Assembly (NCBI GenBank): GCA_937885475.1
Contig: CAKZZR010000012.1
Span: 1 to 36,517 of the forward strand
Length of the DNA: 36,517 nt
From: an uncultured Treponema sp.
GTDB taxonomy: Bacteria; Spirochaetota; Spirochaetia; Treponematales; Treponemataceae
Direction of reading: 5' to 3'
The position numbers and the translations under genes were made by a program. Positions 1 to 6,797 of the stretch are shown here, in pieces (within the stretch, counting starts at the first letter, position 1; every line of letters begins with the position of its first letter). Below the pieces are notes generated by a model. The model did not search any database. It saw only the letters and a list, made by a program, of their open reading frames with translations, and was not told the DNA's origin.

Positions 1-81
1 TTATAACAGATGGTTGGAAACCTTTTTTATGGGGAATTATATTTTACTGCTTACCAAATTCTCTTTTACTGCATTGTTTGT

Positions 82-109
82 TTGTAAATATAAAAATCTG
101 TGGTAAAAT
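82..109 (+). promoter_or_regulatory. Predicted sigma70-type promoter of the HDOD gene
   Basis: A TTGTAA hexamer (82-87) lies 16 bp before TAAAAT (104-109). The -10 is preceded by TGG, giving an extended -10 of the form TGnTAAAAT. The predicted transcript starts near 116, about 25 nt before the ATG at 141. Bases 1-81 upstream hold no gene or structure that I can support. Confidence 0.45.
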
Positions 110-140
110 GGAATCTATCTTGTAGCAATGGCTTTTGCGT

Positions 141-1634
141 ATGGCAGAAAAAAAGATACCAGTAGATTCAGAAAAAATAAAAATGGCAATTGTTGCCGGA
201 CTGCCCCTTACCATAACGACGTACACGTTGCCCCATGATATGGAAATTTACATGGGCGAGGTGCTGTCTGATTTTTTGCGCCGCCTTGGTCAGGAGCACA
301 TGATTCAGTATCTAACTTACTGCCAGCAGGAACTTATCACGAATGCCAAAAAGGCAAATACAAAGCGAATTTATTTTCAAGAAAAGAATCTTAACATTAA
401 CGACGAGAACGACTACAAGCTTGGAATGAAGGACTTTAAGGTTGAGACGCTCAACAACATTTCCCACTATCTTGAAAAGCAAAAAAAAGCAGGCTTGTAC
501 GTAAAGCTCGTCATCCAATACCGGCACAACAAGATAAAAATGGAAGTTCACAACAATTCTGAGCTCACCGTTTTTGAATACAAGCGAATTCACGACAAGC
601 TCAGCCGCGTTCAGCAGTATACGTCTATTGACGATGCGATGAACCAGATTCTTGACGACACCGAAGGCGCGGGGCTTGGTCTTATCATCATGATTCTCAT
701 GCTGGAAAAAATCGGCATGACGGAAGAAAACTTTCAGACCATCTGTGCCAACGGCGAGACCATAACGCGCATCATTTTGCCAATAAGCCCTGCTTCTGAG
801 CGCGACATAGACATCATCTCCGAGGAATTTCAGGACACGATAGAAAACCTTCCGCAGTTTCCAGAAAACATTTCCCGCTTGAACGAGCTTTTAAGCCACG
901 GCGACGCAAAAATGTCTGATATTGCCATGCAGATAAGCAACGACGTTTCGCTTACGGCGGAGCTTTTAAAGCTGGTCAATTCCGCGGCGTTCTCGCTTTC
1001 CTCTCCGTGCAAGAATATTGCCGATGCCGTAAAAATGGTAGGTATACGCGGCATAAAGAACATGCTTTTTACCATAGGCTCGCTCAAGATTTTTTCAGAC
1101 ATGAATACCACCAGCGACCGTCTATGGGAACATTCGTATCAGGTTGCGTTCTATGCGTATAATCTGGCGCGGAATTTTTGCCCCGACGATAAATCAATTG
1201 TTGAGGACGCCTATGTGTGCGGGCTTTTGCATGACATGGGTAAGGTCGTTTTTGAGAACTCTCACCCGGAATTCCTTAAGAGCATCAAAAAAATTTGCAT
1301 AGAGAAGGGCATTGAGGGTGAATTCTTTGAGAAAATCCTTTCCGGCGTGAATCACGGCGAGGTCGGCGCACGCATTGCCGAAAAATGGAATTTTCCGAAG
1401 TCAATTTCTGCGGTCATCCGCTTTCATCACTTTCCAGAGAACGCGCCAAAGGAATTTCATCGGCTGACCGCGCTCATCTACATTGCGGATTTGATGGTGT
1501 ATTATCAGGAAGCAGAAATCGAATACTACCAGATAGATGCCGACGTGCTTGATGAATTCAACATTCGCTCAAAGGAACAGTTTGATTCCATAAATGACAA
1601 ACTCCACGCCGCCTTCGTAAGCAACGCAAAATAA
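141..1634 (+). CDS. Histidine-kinase-like ATPase domain fused to HDOD domain
   Basis: This is a 497-residue cytoplasmic signalling protein. Residues about 40-215 resemble a GHKL/HATPase_c fold: an N-box-like ELITNAKKAN at 64-73 and a G-box-like GAGLGL at 176-181. Residues about 235-440 are an HDOD domain, with the helical repeat around residues 240-285 and an HDMGK motif at 364-368. No phospho-acceptor helix or receiver domain is visible, so it is unlikely to be a conventional sensor kinase. HDOD proteins are generally signalling or regulatory, and the partner is unknown here. The frame opens at a TTG two codons upstream (135), but ATG 141 is the more likely start; neither has a good Shine-Dalgarno. 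It appears monocistronic, ending in a terminator shared with the tRNA. Domain calls are confident; biological role is not known. Confidence 0.85.
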   Translation: MAEKKIPVDSEKIKMAIVAGLPLTITTYTLPHDMEIYMGEVLSDFLRRLGQEHMIQYLTYCQQELITNAKKANTKRIYFQEKNLNINDENDYKLGMKDFKVETLNNISHYLEKQKKAGLYVKLVIQYRHNKIKMEVHNNSELTVFEYKRIHDKLSRVQQYTSIDDAMNQILDDTEGAGLGLIIMILMLEKIGMTEENFQTICANGETITRIILPISPASERDIDIISEEFQDTIENLPQFPENISRLNELLSHGDAKMSDIAMQISNDVSLTAELLKLVNSAAFSLSSPCKNIADAVKMVGIRGIKNMLFTIGSLKIFSDMNTTSDRLWEHSYQVAFYAYNLARNFCPDDKSIVEDAYVCGLLHDMGKVVFENSHPEFLKSIKKICIEKGIEGEFFEKILSGVNHGEVGARIAEKWNFPKSISAVIRFHHFPENAPKEFHRLTALIYIADLMVYYQEAEIEYYQIDADVLDEFNIRSKEQFDSINDKLHAAFVSNAK

Positions 1635-1662
1635 AAAAATCCAGCACTTGCTGGATTTTTTT
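1634..1662. terminator. Bidirectional intrinsic terminator
   Basis: An 8-bp inverted repeat (ATCCAGCA / TGCTGGAT, 1639-1656) is flanked by an A run on the left and a T run on the right. On the + strand it follows the HDOD stop codon at once; on the - strand it follows the 3' end of the tRNA. One hairpin therefore probably ends both convergent transcripts. Confidence 0.85.
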
Positions 1663-1664
1663 AT

Positions 1665-1737
<73 letters not shown>

Positions 1738-1749
1738 GAAAGTTCTTAA

Positions 1750-1778
1750 ATATTACAGAATTTTACCCGCGTCGTCAA
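1750..1778 (-). promoter_or_regulatory. Promoter of the CAT-anticodon tRNA
   Basis: Read on the - strand, TTGACG (1778-1773) and TAATAT (1755-1750) are separated by exactly 17 bp. The predicted start near 1743 is only a few bases before the mature tRNA 5' end at 1737. Confidence 0.75.
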
Positions 1779-1796
1779 TACGGTGGCAGGGTTCGT

Positions 1797-3629
1797 TTAT
1801 TCTACCGTAACGGATTTTGCAAGGTTGCGGGGCTGATCCACGTCGCGGCCAAGCTCGCGGGCGCAGTAGAATGCGAACAACTGGCATACGGCAACCATTG
1901 GCAGCGCGTAGAATGCGGCATTCTCTACCTTTGGAACGGCAATAAAGTCGTCTACGATTGATTCAAGCTCCGTGTCGCCTTCCGTGCCGATTGCAATGAC
2001 AGGTCCCTTGCGCGCCTTGATTTCCTTGATGTTGGAAATGACCTTCTCGCGCAAAAAGTCGTCCGGCACAAGGAATACGCTTGGCGTGCCCTCGTTTACA
2101 AGCGCAATCGGGCCGTGTTTTATTTCTCCTGCGGCAAATGCTTCCGCGTGGATATACGAGATTTCCTTAAGCTTGAGCGCGCCTTCCAGCGCAATGGGGT
2201 ACATAAGTCCGCGGCCAAGGAACAAAAAGTCCTTTGCGTTGCAGTATTTTTTTGCAAGCGCGTGAATTTTCTCGCTGTTCTGGAGAGCTGCTTTTACAAG
2301 GCGCGGCTGCTCCATAATCCGCTTGATGAACGTAGCGCCGTCTTCCTTGCTCATTCCTCGCTGTCGTGCAAATTTAAGCGCCAAAAGATAGTAGATGATG
2401 AGCGTATTTGAGAACGCCTTTGTTGATGCCACGGCAATCTCCGGTCCTGCGTGAATGAATGCGCCACCGTCCGTCTGCCGTGCGATGGTTGAGCTTACGA
2501 CGTTGCAGATGCCGAACACCTTTCCGCCCTTCTCGTGAATTTCCTTCATTGCGTAGATGGTGTCTGCCGTCTCGCCGCTCTGACTTACCGCAAGATATAC
2601 GTCATCTTGATTTACAATAGGATTCTTGTAGCGCAGCTCGCTTGAGAATTCCGCGCCGGAAGGAATGCGTGCGTACTGCTCGAACAAAAGACTTCCGAAC
2701 ATGCTTGCATAATACGAGGTTCCTGCGCTCATCGCGGTAATTTTTTTTGTCCGCTTAAAGATGTCGTCCTCGTAGCCGCTGAGCTTTGCGGTGGAATTTT
2801 CCATGTCAAGGCGACCGGCAAAGGCGCGCTCGATGCTTTCTGGCTGCTCGTTGATTTCCTTTTCCATATAAGTATCGAAGCCGCATTTTTCAGTCTCGTT
2901 TGCGTTTATGGTGATTTCCTCAACGCGCTTTGCGTAGTCGTTGTTCTGAATTGACGGGAACTTAAGGCCATTTGGCGTAATTTCAACTATGTCGCCGTCC
3001 TCGAGGTAGATGACCCGCGTGGTATTGCCTACGATTGCGTTCACGTCGCTTGCAATGTAGTATGCGCCGTCCGCAATGCCTATTACGAGCGGGCCGCCGC
3101 GCTTTGCCACTACGATTTTGTTCGGCTCGTCAATGCTTGTTATGGCAAGGGCGTAGGTTCCGATTACTTCGTTCAAGGCGTTCTGAACGGCAGAAAGAAG
3201 GTCGCCCTTGTAGTATTTTTCGACCAAGTTAGGAACGACCTCTGAGTCCGTCTCGCTGGTAAAGGTTACGCCAGAGCTTTGCAACGTGGCGCGCAAGTTC
3301 TGGAAGTTTTCTATGATTCCGTTATGAACGACGGCGATTTTTTTGTTCTGGGAATAGAAGGGGTGTGCGTTCTGGTCGGTTACCATTCCGTGAGTTGCCC
3401 AGCGCGTGTGTCCGATTCCCCATGTTCCGGCAAGCTCCTTTGGAAGCACGCCTACTAGCTGCGTGAGTTTTCCTGCCTTTTTATATAGATAGAACTTTGG
3501 CTCACCGTTCTCTATCTTGCCTACGATGATTCCGCTTGAGTCATAGCCGCGGTATTCCAGTTTTTTCAGTCCGTTCACAAGGTAGGAAACGGCATTTTCT
3601 GTTCCAACGTATCCAACGATTCCGCACAT
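1797..3629 (-). CDS. glmS: Glutamine--fructose-6-phosphate aminotransferase (isomerizing)
   Basis: GlmS makes glucosamine-6-phosphate from fructose-6-phosphate and glutamine, the entry step to UDP-GlcNAc and peptidoglycan. The frame opens 14 codons upstream, but start 3629 gives MCGIVGYVG, which places the family's catalytic Cys at position 2, where it becomes N-terminal after Met removal. A weak AGAG Shine-Dalgarno precedes it. The product is 610 residues, close to the usual 609. The glutaminase half shows GHTRWATHG and HNGIIEN. Two SIS domains follow, with a SQSGETADT sugar-phosphate loop and a FLGRGLMYPIALEGALKLKE segment. It ends in the classical KSVTVE. No glmS ribozyme could fit in the short leader before the divergent rsmI. 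Its promoter was not clear to me. Confidence 0.97.
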   Translation of the reverse strand: MCGIVGYVGTENAVSYLVNGLKKLEYRGYDSSGIIVGKIENGEPKFYLYKKAGKLTQLVGVLPKELAGTWGIGHTRWATHGMVTDQNAHPFYSQNKKIAVVHNGIIENFQNLRATLQSSGVTFTSETDSEVVPNLVEKYYKGDLLSAVQNALNEVIGTYALAITSIDEPNKIVVAKRGGPLVIGIADGAYYIASDVNAIVGNTTRVIYLEDGDIVEITPNGLKFPSIQNNDYAKRVEEITINANETEKCGFDTYMEKEINEQPESIERAFAGRLDMENSTAKLSGYEDDIFKRTKKITAMSAGTSYYASMFGSLLFEQYARIPSGAEFSSELRYKNPIVNQDDVYLAVSQSGETADTIYAMKEIHEKGGKVFGICNVVSSTIARQTDGGAFIHAGPEIAVASTKAFSNTLIIYYLLALKFARQRGMSKEDGATFIKRIMEQPRLVKAALQNSEKIHALAKKYCNAKDFLFLGRGLMYPIALEGALKLKEISYIHAEAFAAGEIKHGPIALVNEGTPSVFLVPDDFLREKVISNIKEIKARKGPVIAIGTEGDTELESIVDDFIAVPKVENAAFYALPMVAVCQLFAFYCARELGRDVDQPRNLAKSVTVE

Positions 3630-3697
3630 ACACAATCTCTCTATAAATTCAGTTTGATTTCTTTTTACCATATTTTAAAAAAAGAGAAAATACCACG

Positions 3698-3727
3698 TTG
3701 CCAAAAATGCCCGGTTGCCGTTATAAT
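3698..3727 (+). promoter_or_regulatory. Promoter of rsmI, placing the start of transcription at the start codon
   Basis: TTGCCA (3698-3703) and a perfect TATAAT (3722-3727) are separated by 18 bp. Six bases separate the -10 from the GTG at 3734, so the transcript would begin at or within a base or two of the start codon. Confidence 0.7.
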
Positions 3728-3733
3728 TGAAGC

Positions 3734-4441
3734 GTGTCGACTTTATATGTAGTTGGAACGCCGATTGGCAACCTTGGTGATATTACGTATCGCGCAGTGG
3801 AAACTTTCAAATCTGTTGACGTTGTTGCCGCTGAGGATACGCGCCATACATTGCAGCTTCTGACACATCTTGAGATTCATAAGCCGTTGATTTCGTGCCG
3901 TTCCCAGAATGAGGAGCTTGCGGCGCAAAAAATCATCGCCCTTATGGACGAAGGAAAGAATATTGCGTATGCAAGTGATGCGGGAACGCCAGGAATAAGC
4001 GACCCTGGTGCGGTGCTTGCTGGATTGGTGCGCAGGGCGGGGCATACTGTTGTGCCGATTCCTGGACCGAGCGCGTTTGCTTCTTTGGTGAGCGTTGCGG
4101 GTGCCGGCGGAAAAACCCTGATTTTTGAGGGCTTTCTTTCGCCAAAGCCGGGGCGAAGACGCAGCCGGTTGCGCGAGCTGCTTTTGACGGGTGACTCAAT
4201 AATTTTGTACGAAAGTCCGTTCAGAATTGTAAAGTTGCTGACGGATATTGCCGATATAGATTGTAACCGCCGCGTGGTGGTTGGTCGGGAACTGACAAAA
4301 TTGCATGAGGAGATTATTGAAGGCTCAGCCGCAGAAATGCGAGATGACTTTGCTTCACGGGCTTCAATAAAAGGGGAGTTTGCAATTTTCATTTCCGGAG
4401 TAAAAAAGGTTCAACTTTCTGATGAATCTACCGATAATTAA
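3734..4441 (+). CDS. rsmI: 16S rRNA (cytidine(1402)-2'-O)-methyltransferase
   Basis: RsmI 2'-O-methylates C1402 in the 16S rRNA decoding site using S-adenosylmethionine. The 235-residue product has the tetrapyrrole-methylase fold signatures in order: GTPIGNLGDIT near the N-terminus, AAEDTRHT, SDAGTPGISDPG, PGPSAF, FEGFLSPKPGRRRSRL, ESPFR and VVGRELTKLHEE. The GTG at 3734 gives an N-terminus that enters the conserved core after six residues. No Shine-Dalgarno precedes it, and the promoter geometry suggests a leaderless message. The flgM homologue starts 22 bp downstream on the same strand and is probably co-transcribed. Confidence 0.96.
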   Translation: MSTLYVVGTPIGNLGDITYRAVETFKSVDVVAAEDTRHTLQLLTHLEIHKPLISCRSQNEELAAQKIIALMDEGKNIAYASDAGTPGISDPGAVLAGLVRRAGHTVVPIPGPSAFASLVSVAGAGGKTLIFEGFLSPKPGRRRSRLRELLLTGDSIILYESPFRIVKLLTDIADIDCNRRVVVGRELTKLHEEIIEGSAAEMRDDFASRASIKGEFAIFISGVKKVQLSDESTDN

Positions 4442-4463
4442 AGTGTAGAGGGGCAGGACGAAA

Positions 4464-4757
4464 ATGATGATAAATAACATTGATGTAGGCAGAGTAAACG
4501 CTCTCAACAACGTACAGAACACAAAGCGCTCAAGCAGCACCGAAAAGTCAACCTTCGGTGAGGATTCAATCTCTGTTTCTCAGGAAGCCCGTGAAAAGGC
4601 AACTGAATATTACATGAATCAAGTAGCTGCAGAAACTCCTGACGTTCGCGCTGACCGCATCGCAGAAGTTAAGGCTAAGCTTCAGGATCCGAACTACTTG
4701 AACAGTGCAGTGATTGCTTCTGCTGCTGACAAATTGATGGAAAGTTTTGGTCTTTAA
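4464..4757 (+). CDS. flgM: FlgM-family anti-sigma-28 factor
   Basis: This 97-residue, mostly polar protein fits FlgM, which holds FliA (sigma-28) inactive until the flagellar hook is finished. The N-terminus is flexible and Ser/Asn-rich. The conserved C-terminal half carries a DSISVSQEA segment, then PDVRADRIAEVKAKL, then an IASAADKLMESF helix, matching the FlgM pattern of VSISxxA, PDVRxxKIxxIKxxI and VAxKLL. Shine-Dalgarno bases (AGGGGCAGGA) precede ATG 4464; ATG 4467 is an alternative. It follows rsmI after 22 bp and ends in a strong terminator. No other flagellar gene is in the window, so the assignment rests on sequence only. Confidence 0.85.
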   Translation: MMINNIDVGRVNALNNVQNTKRSSSTEKSTFGEDSISVSQEAREKATEYYMNQVAAETPDVRADRIAEVKAKLQDPNYLNSAVIASAADKLMESFGL

Positions 4758-4790
4758 TCACCAATTTTGACGACATTTGCAGCTTAATAC

Positions 4791-4822
4791 AAAAGGACGG
4801 ACGCGATTCCGTCCTTTTTGTT
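4791..4822 (+). terminator. Intrinsic terminator after flgM
   Basis: An 11-bp perfect stem, AAAAGGACGGA / TCCGTCCTTTT (4791-4801 with 4808-4818), with a 6-nt loop and a T-rich tail. It closes the rsmI-flgM transcript and lies about 30 bp before the next gene. Confidence 0.9.
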
Positions 4823-4851
4823 TTTATGCTGTTTTTTGGAAACCGAACGTT

Positions 4852-5682
4852 ATGATAGAACCTTTTAAACTGAGCCAGCTGAGCGGCGGTCAGAAGCGGC
4901 GAAAGCTTGCACTTACCTTTGGCGCGTTGGAGCGTGACATTGCCGGAATTGCCGAGAAGGGCATGGAATACAACTTTACGTCGATGAGCCGCGCGGAATA
5001 CACAAAAAAAATGGCGCTTCTGGTGCTTGATGACCCAAAGCTGTCTCAGTCTGCTGCCGCGGAACTGCGCGCACTGATTGAGGCGGACACGTTTGATGAG
5101 CGCCGCGTGTGCAATTGTGCGCGGAACCATCTGCTTGAGCTGATAGGCACGTTCCCTGCGGAATGGGATTTAGTTATTGCGCCGCACGAATCTCCTGTGG
5201 ATGAGAACGGCGTCGTGCGGAACCGCGATTTTTACCCTGGCGTTGCCGTATATGCCGAGGACATCCGCTCGCCGTTCAACCTTGGCTCAATTTTTCGCAC
5301 CGCGGAGGGCATGGGCGCAGAGCGCGTCTATATTTCGCCGGGTTGCGTGGATCCGGAACAACCGCGTGCCGTGCGAAGCGGCATGGGCTGCATAGAGACG
5401 ATGGGCTGGGAACGGCTTGCTGTTGAGCGGCTTCCGTCCGATGTTCCCGTCTTTGCTCTGGAGACCGGTGGCACGCCTATTGATGAGTTTGTGTTTCCTC
5501 CGCATGGAATTTGCGTCCTGGGCTCAGAGGAGCTTGGCGTAAGCCCGCAGGCGTTGCGGCGTGCGACCTACGGTACGGTAACGATTCCGATGATAGGGCT
5601 TAAGGCTAGCCTTAACGTGGGAGTTGCCTTTGGAATTCTTATGCAGAAATGGTGCGAGGCGCTTAGAAGCGGGCGCCGGTAA
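4852..5682 (+). CDS. TrmH/SpoU-family RNA 2'-O-methyltransferase
   Basis: This SPOUT-fold S-adenosylmethionine-dependent methyltransferase is 276 residues from ATG 4852; the open frame extends 25 codons further but runs through the terminator. The three SpoU motifs are present: NLGSIFRTAEGMG (143-155), VLGSEELGVS (222-231) and IPMIGLKASLNVGVAFGI (245-262). The usual SLNVSVA of motif 3 is SLNVGVA here, with the catalytic-region Asn kept. Residues 1-125 form a helical extension that I do not recognise as the L30e-like domain of RlmB. The substrate (tRNA or rRNA) cannot be told from sequence. No clear promoter or Shine-Dalgarno was seen. Its last 20 bp overlap the end of the convergent kinase gene. 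Confidence 0.85.
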   Translation: MIEPFKLSQLSGGQKRRKLALTFGALERDIAGIAEKGMEYNFTSMSRAEYTKKMALLVLDDPKLSQSAAAELRALIEADTFDERRVCNCARNHLLELIGTFPAEWDLVIAPHESPVDENGVVRNRDFYPGVAVYAEDIRSPFNLGSIFRTAEGMGAERVYISPGCVDPEQPRAVRSGMGCIETMGWERLAVERLPSDVPVFALETGGTPIDEFVFPPHGICVLGSEELGVSPQALRRATYGTVTIPMIGLKASLNVGVAFGILMQKWCEALRSGRR

Positions 5683-6622
5683 TGTCGCCGGGGGCAACGG
5701 ATTCTGCGTTGCGGGCGGCGCACCAGGTTCCCTTTTGCAAGGCGGCGGCAAAATCGCCGCTTTTTATGTATTCATACAAAAAGCCCGCGTTGAATGAGTC
5801 GCCGCATGCAGTTGTGTTTACGGCAGACACGCGCTCTGCCGGGCATTCGTAAAAAACGCCGTCCTGTGCGGCGTACGTGGGTAAGGTTCCGCGCGTTACG
5901 ATTACGGCTCCTCCGGTTCTGCGGCTTTCTTCCATTATTTTGTCTTTGAGCGCCTGCTCGTCGCCGCTGCATTTTGCCGTGGTTCCGCATTCCGCTGCAT
6001 TGCCGCTGTCTGCCGCGTTCCCGCAGAAGGTTTTGCGGAATTCTTCTTCATTTATCTTTATGAATGCGGGCGTGCATTCCATAAGCGTGGCGTTAAGCGG
6101 CTCTCCGCAATAGTCTGCAAGTAGCAGCTTTTTTGCCGAGCACACGGTTTTGGCAATGCTGGAAAGCAAGTTCCTTGAAAAATACGCAGGGGCGCTTCCT
6201 GCAAGGACGGCTGCGTCCGCGTCGCGCACTTCCTTGCTTACAAGGTTCAGAATGCGCTTTTCTGCCGTGTGGTAGTCTGCGTCCGTTCCAGGCTCGGTAA
6301 GGATTACTTCCGTAGTGTTGCGCTGTTCCGCATCCAAAAGAGTAAGACATTCCCGCGTTCTTCCGGTAATTGGCACGGTTTTTACGCAGAGCGCGTCTTT
6401 TTGGCACAGCGCGCGGAATTCCGCTTCATTTTGTATTCCTGCTGGGCAGATAAGCAGGCTTGAGTTCTTTTCCAGCTGGTTCAGAACACGAGCCGTGTTT
6501 ACGGCTTTGCCGGACGCGTCGGTTCGGTAGGTGCGCGCGCGGTTCACGCTTTGCGTGCGGAACGTGGCAAAGTCCGCGGTTTTTTGAATGCCCGCGCTCA
6601 GGCAGATGCATAGAATTTTCAT
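5663..6622 (-). CDS. PfkB-family sugar kinase (1-phosphofructokinase-like)
   Basis: This 319-residue kinase belongs to the ribokinase/PfkB family, probably the hexose-phosphate group (1-phosphofructokinase or tagatose-6-phosphate kinase). Near the N-terminus, VNRARTYRTDASGKAVNTARVL (in part, residues 26-47) matches the substrate-binding GGKGxN region, with Gly replaced by Ala after GK. The ATP-site motif near the C-terminus is TACGDSFNAGF (271-281), with D275 as the probable catalytic base. Residues 200-222 form a Cys/Ala/Gly-rich imperfect repeat that looks like an insertion. The start at 6622 has an AAAGGA Shine-Dalgarno; the frame opens 7 codons earlier. No PTS permease or aldolase neighbour helps to fix the substrate. 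Confidence 0.82.
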   Translation of the reverse strand: MKILCICLSAGIQKTADFATFRTQSVNRARTYRTDASGKAVNTARVLNQLEKNSSLLICPAGIQNEAEFRALCQKDALCVKTVPITGRTRECLTLLDAEQRNTTEVILTEPGTDADYHTAEKRILNLVSKEVRDADAAVLAGSAPAYFSRNLLSSIAKTVCSAKKLLLADYCGEPLNATLMECTPAFIKINEEEFRKTFCGNAADSGNAAECGTTAKCSGDEQALKDKIMEESRRTGGAVIVTRGTLPTYAAQDGVFYECPAERVSAVNTTACGDSFNAGFLYEYIKSGDFAAALQKGTWCAARNAESVAPGDITGARF

Positions 6623-6641
6623 GATGATTCCTTTTTGAAGC

Positions 6642-6670
6642 ATTTTAGAGCGCTTTTTGACTTAGGACAA
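6642..6670 (-). promoter_or_regulatory. Promoter of the PfkB-family kinase
   Basis: On the - strand TTGTCC (6670-6665) and TAAAAT (6647-6642) are separated by 17 bp. This predicts a short leader of about 13 nt before the ATG at 6622, enough to hold the AAAGGA Shine-Dalgarno. Confidence 0.65.
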
Positions 6671-6736
6671 CCAATTTCAGTTTCATGCAGAAGCATGTTC
6701 CTGCCGATAATTAGAAATGGAATTTTTTAAAAAAAA

Positions 6737-6764
6737 TTGCCTTATGCAAGATATGATGTAAAAT
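6737..6764 (+). promoter_or_regulatory. Promoter of the giant lipoprotein gene
   Basis: TTGCCT (6737-6742) lies 16 bp before TAAAAT (6759-6764), just after a run of A and T. It is the divergent partner of the kinase promoter in a 145-175 bp intergenic region. Confidence 0.65.
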
Positions 6765-6797
6765 GTAAGCATCAAAAAAAATATTAGGATGGGTTTT

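Noticed and set aside
44..226. Short minus-strand frame upstream of and overlapping the HDOD gene
   Set aside because: It overlaps the supported gene and its promoter, and the product resembles no protein I know.
3630..3733. glmS ribozyme or riboswitch upstream of glmS
   Set aside because: The divergent intergenic space is only about 100 bp, AT-rich, and has none of the paired core of a glmS ribozyme.
3877..4392. 171-codon minus-strand frame inside rsmI
   Set aside because: It is a shadow of a well-supported gene, with no domain or ribosome-binding site.
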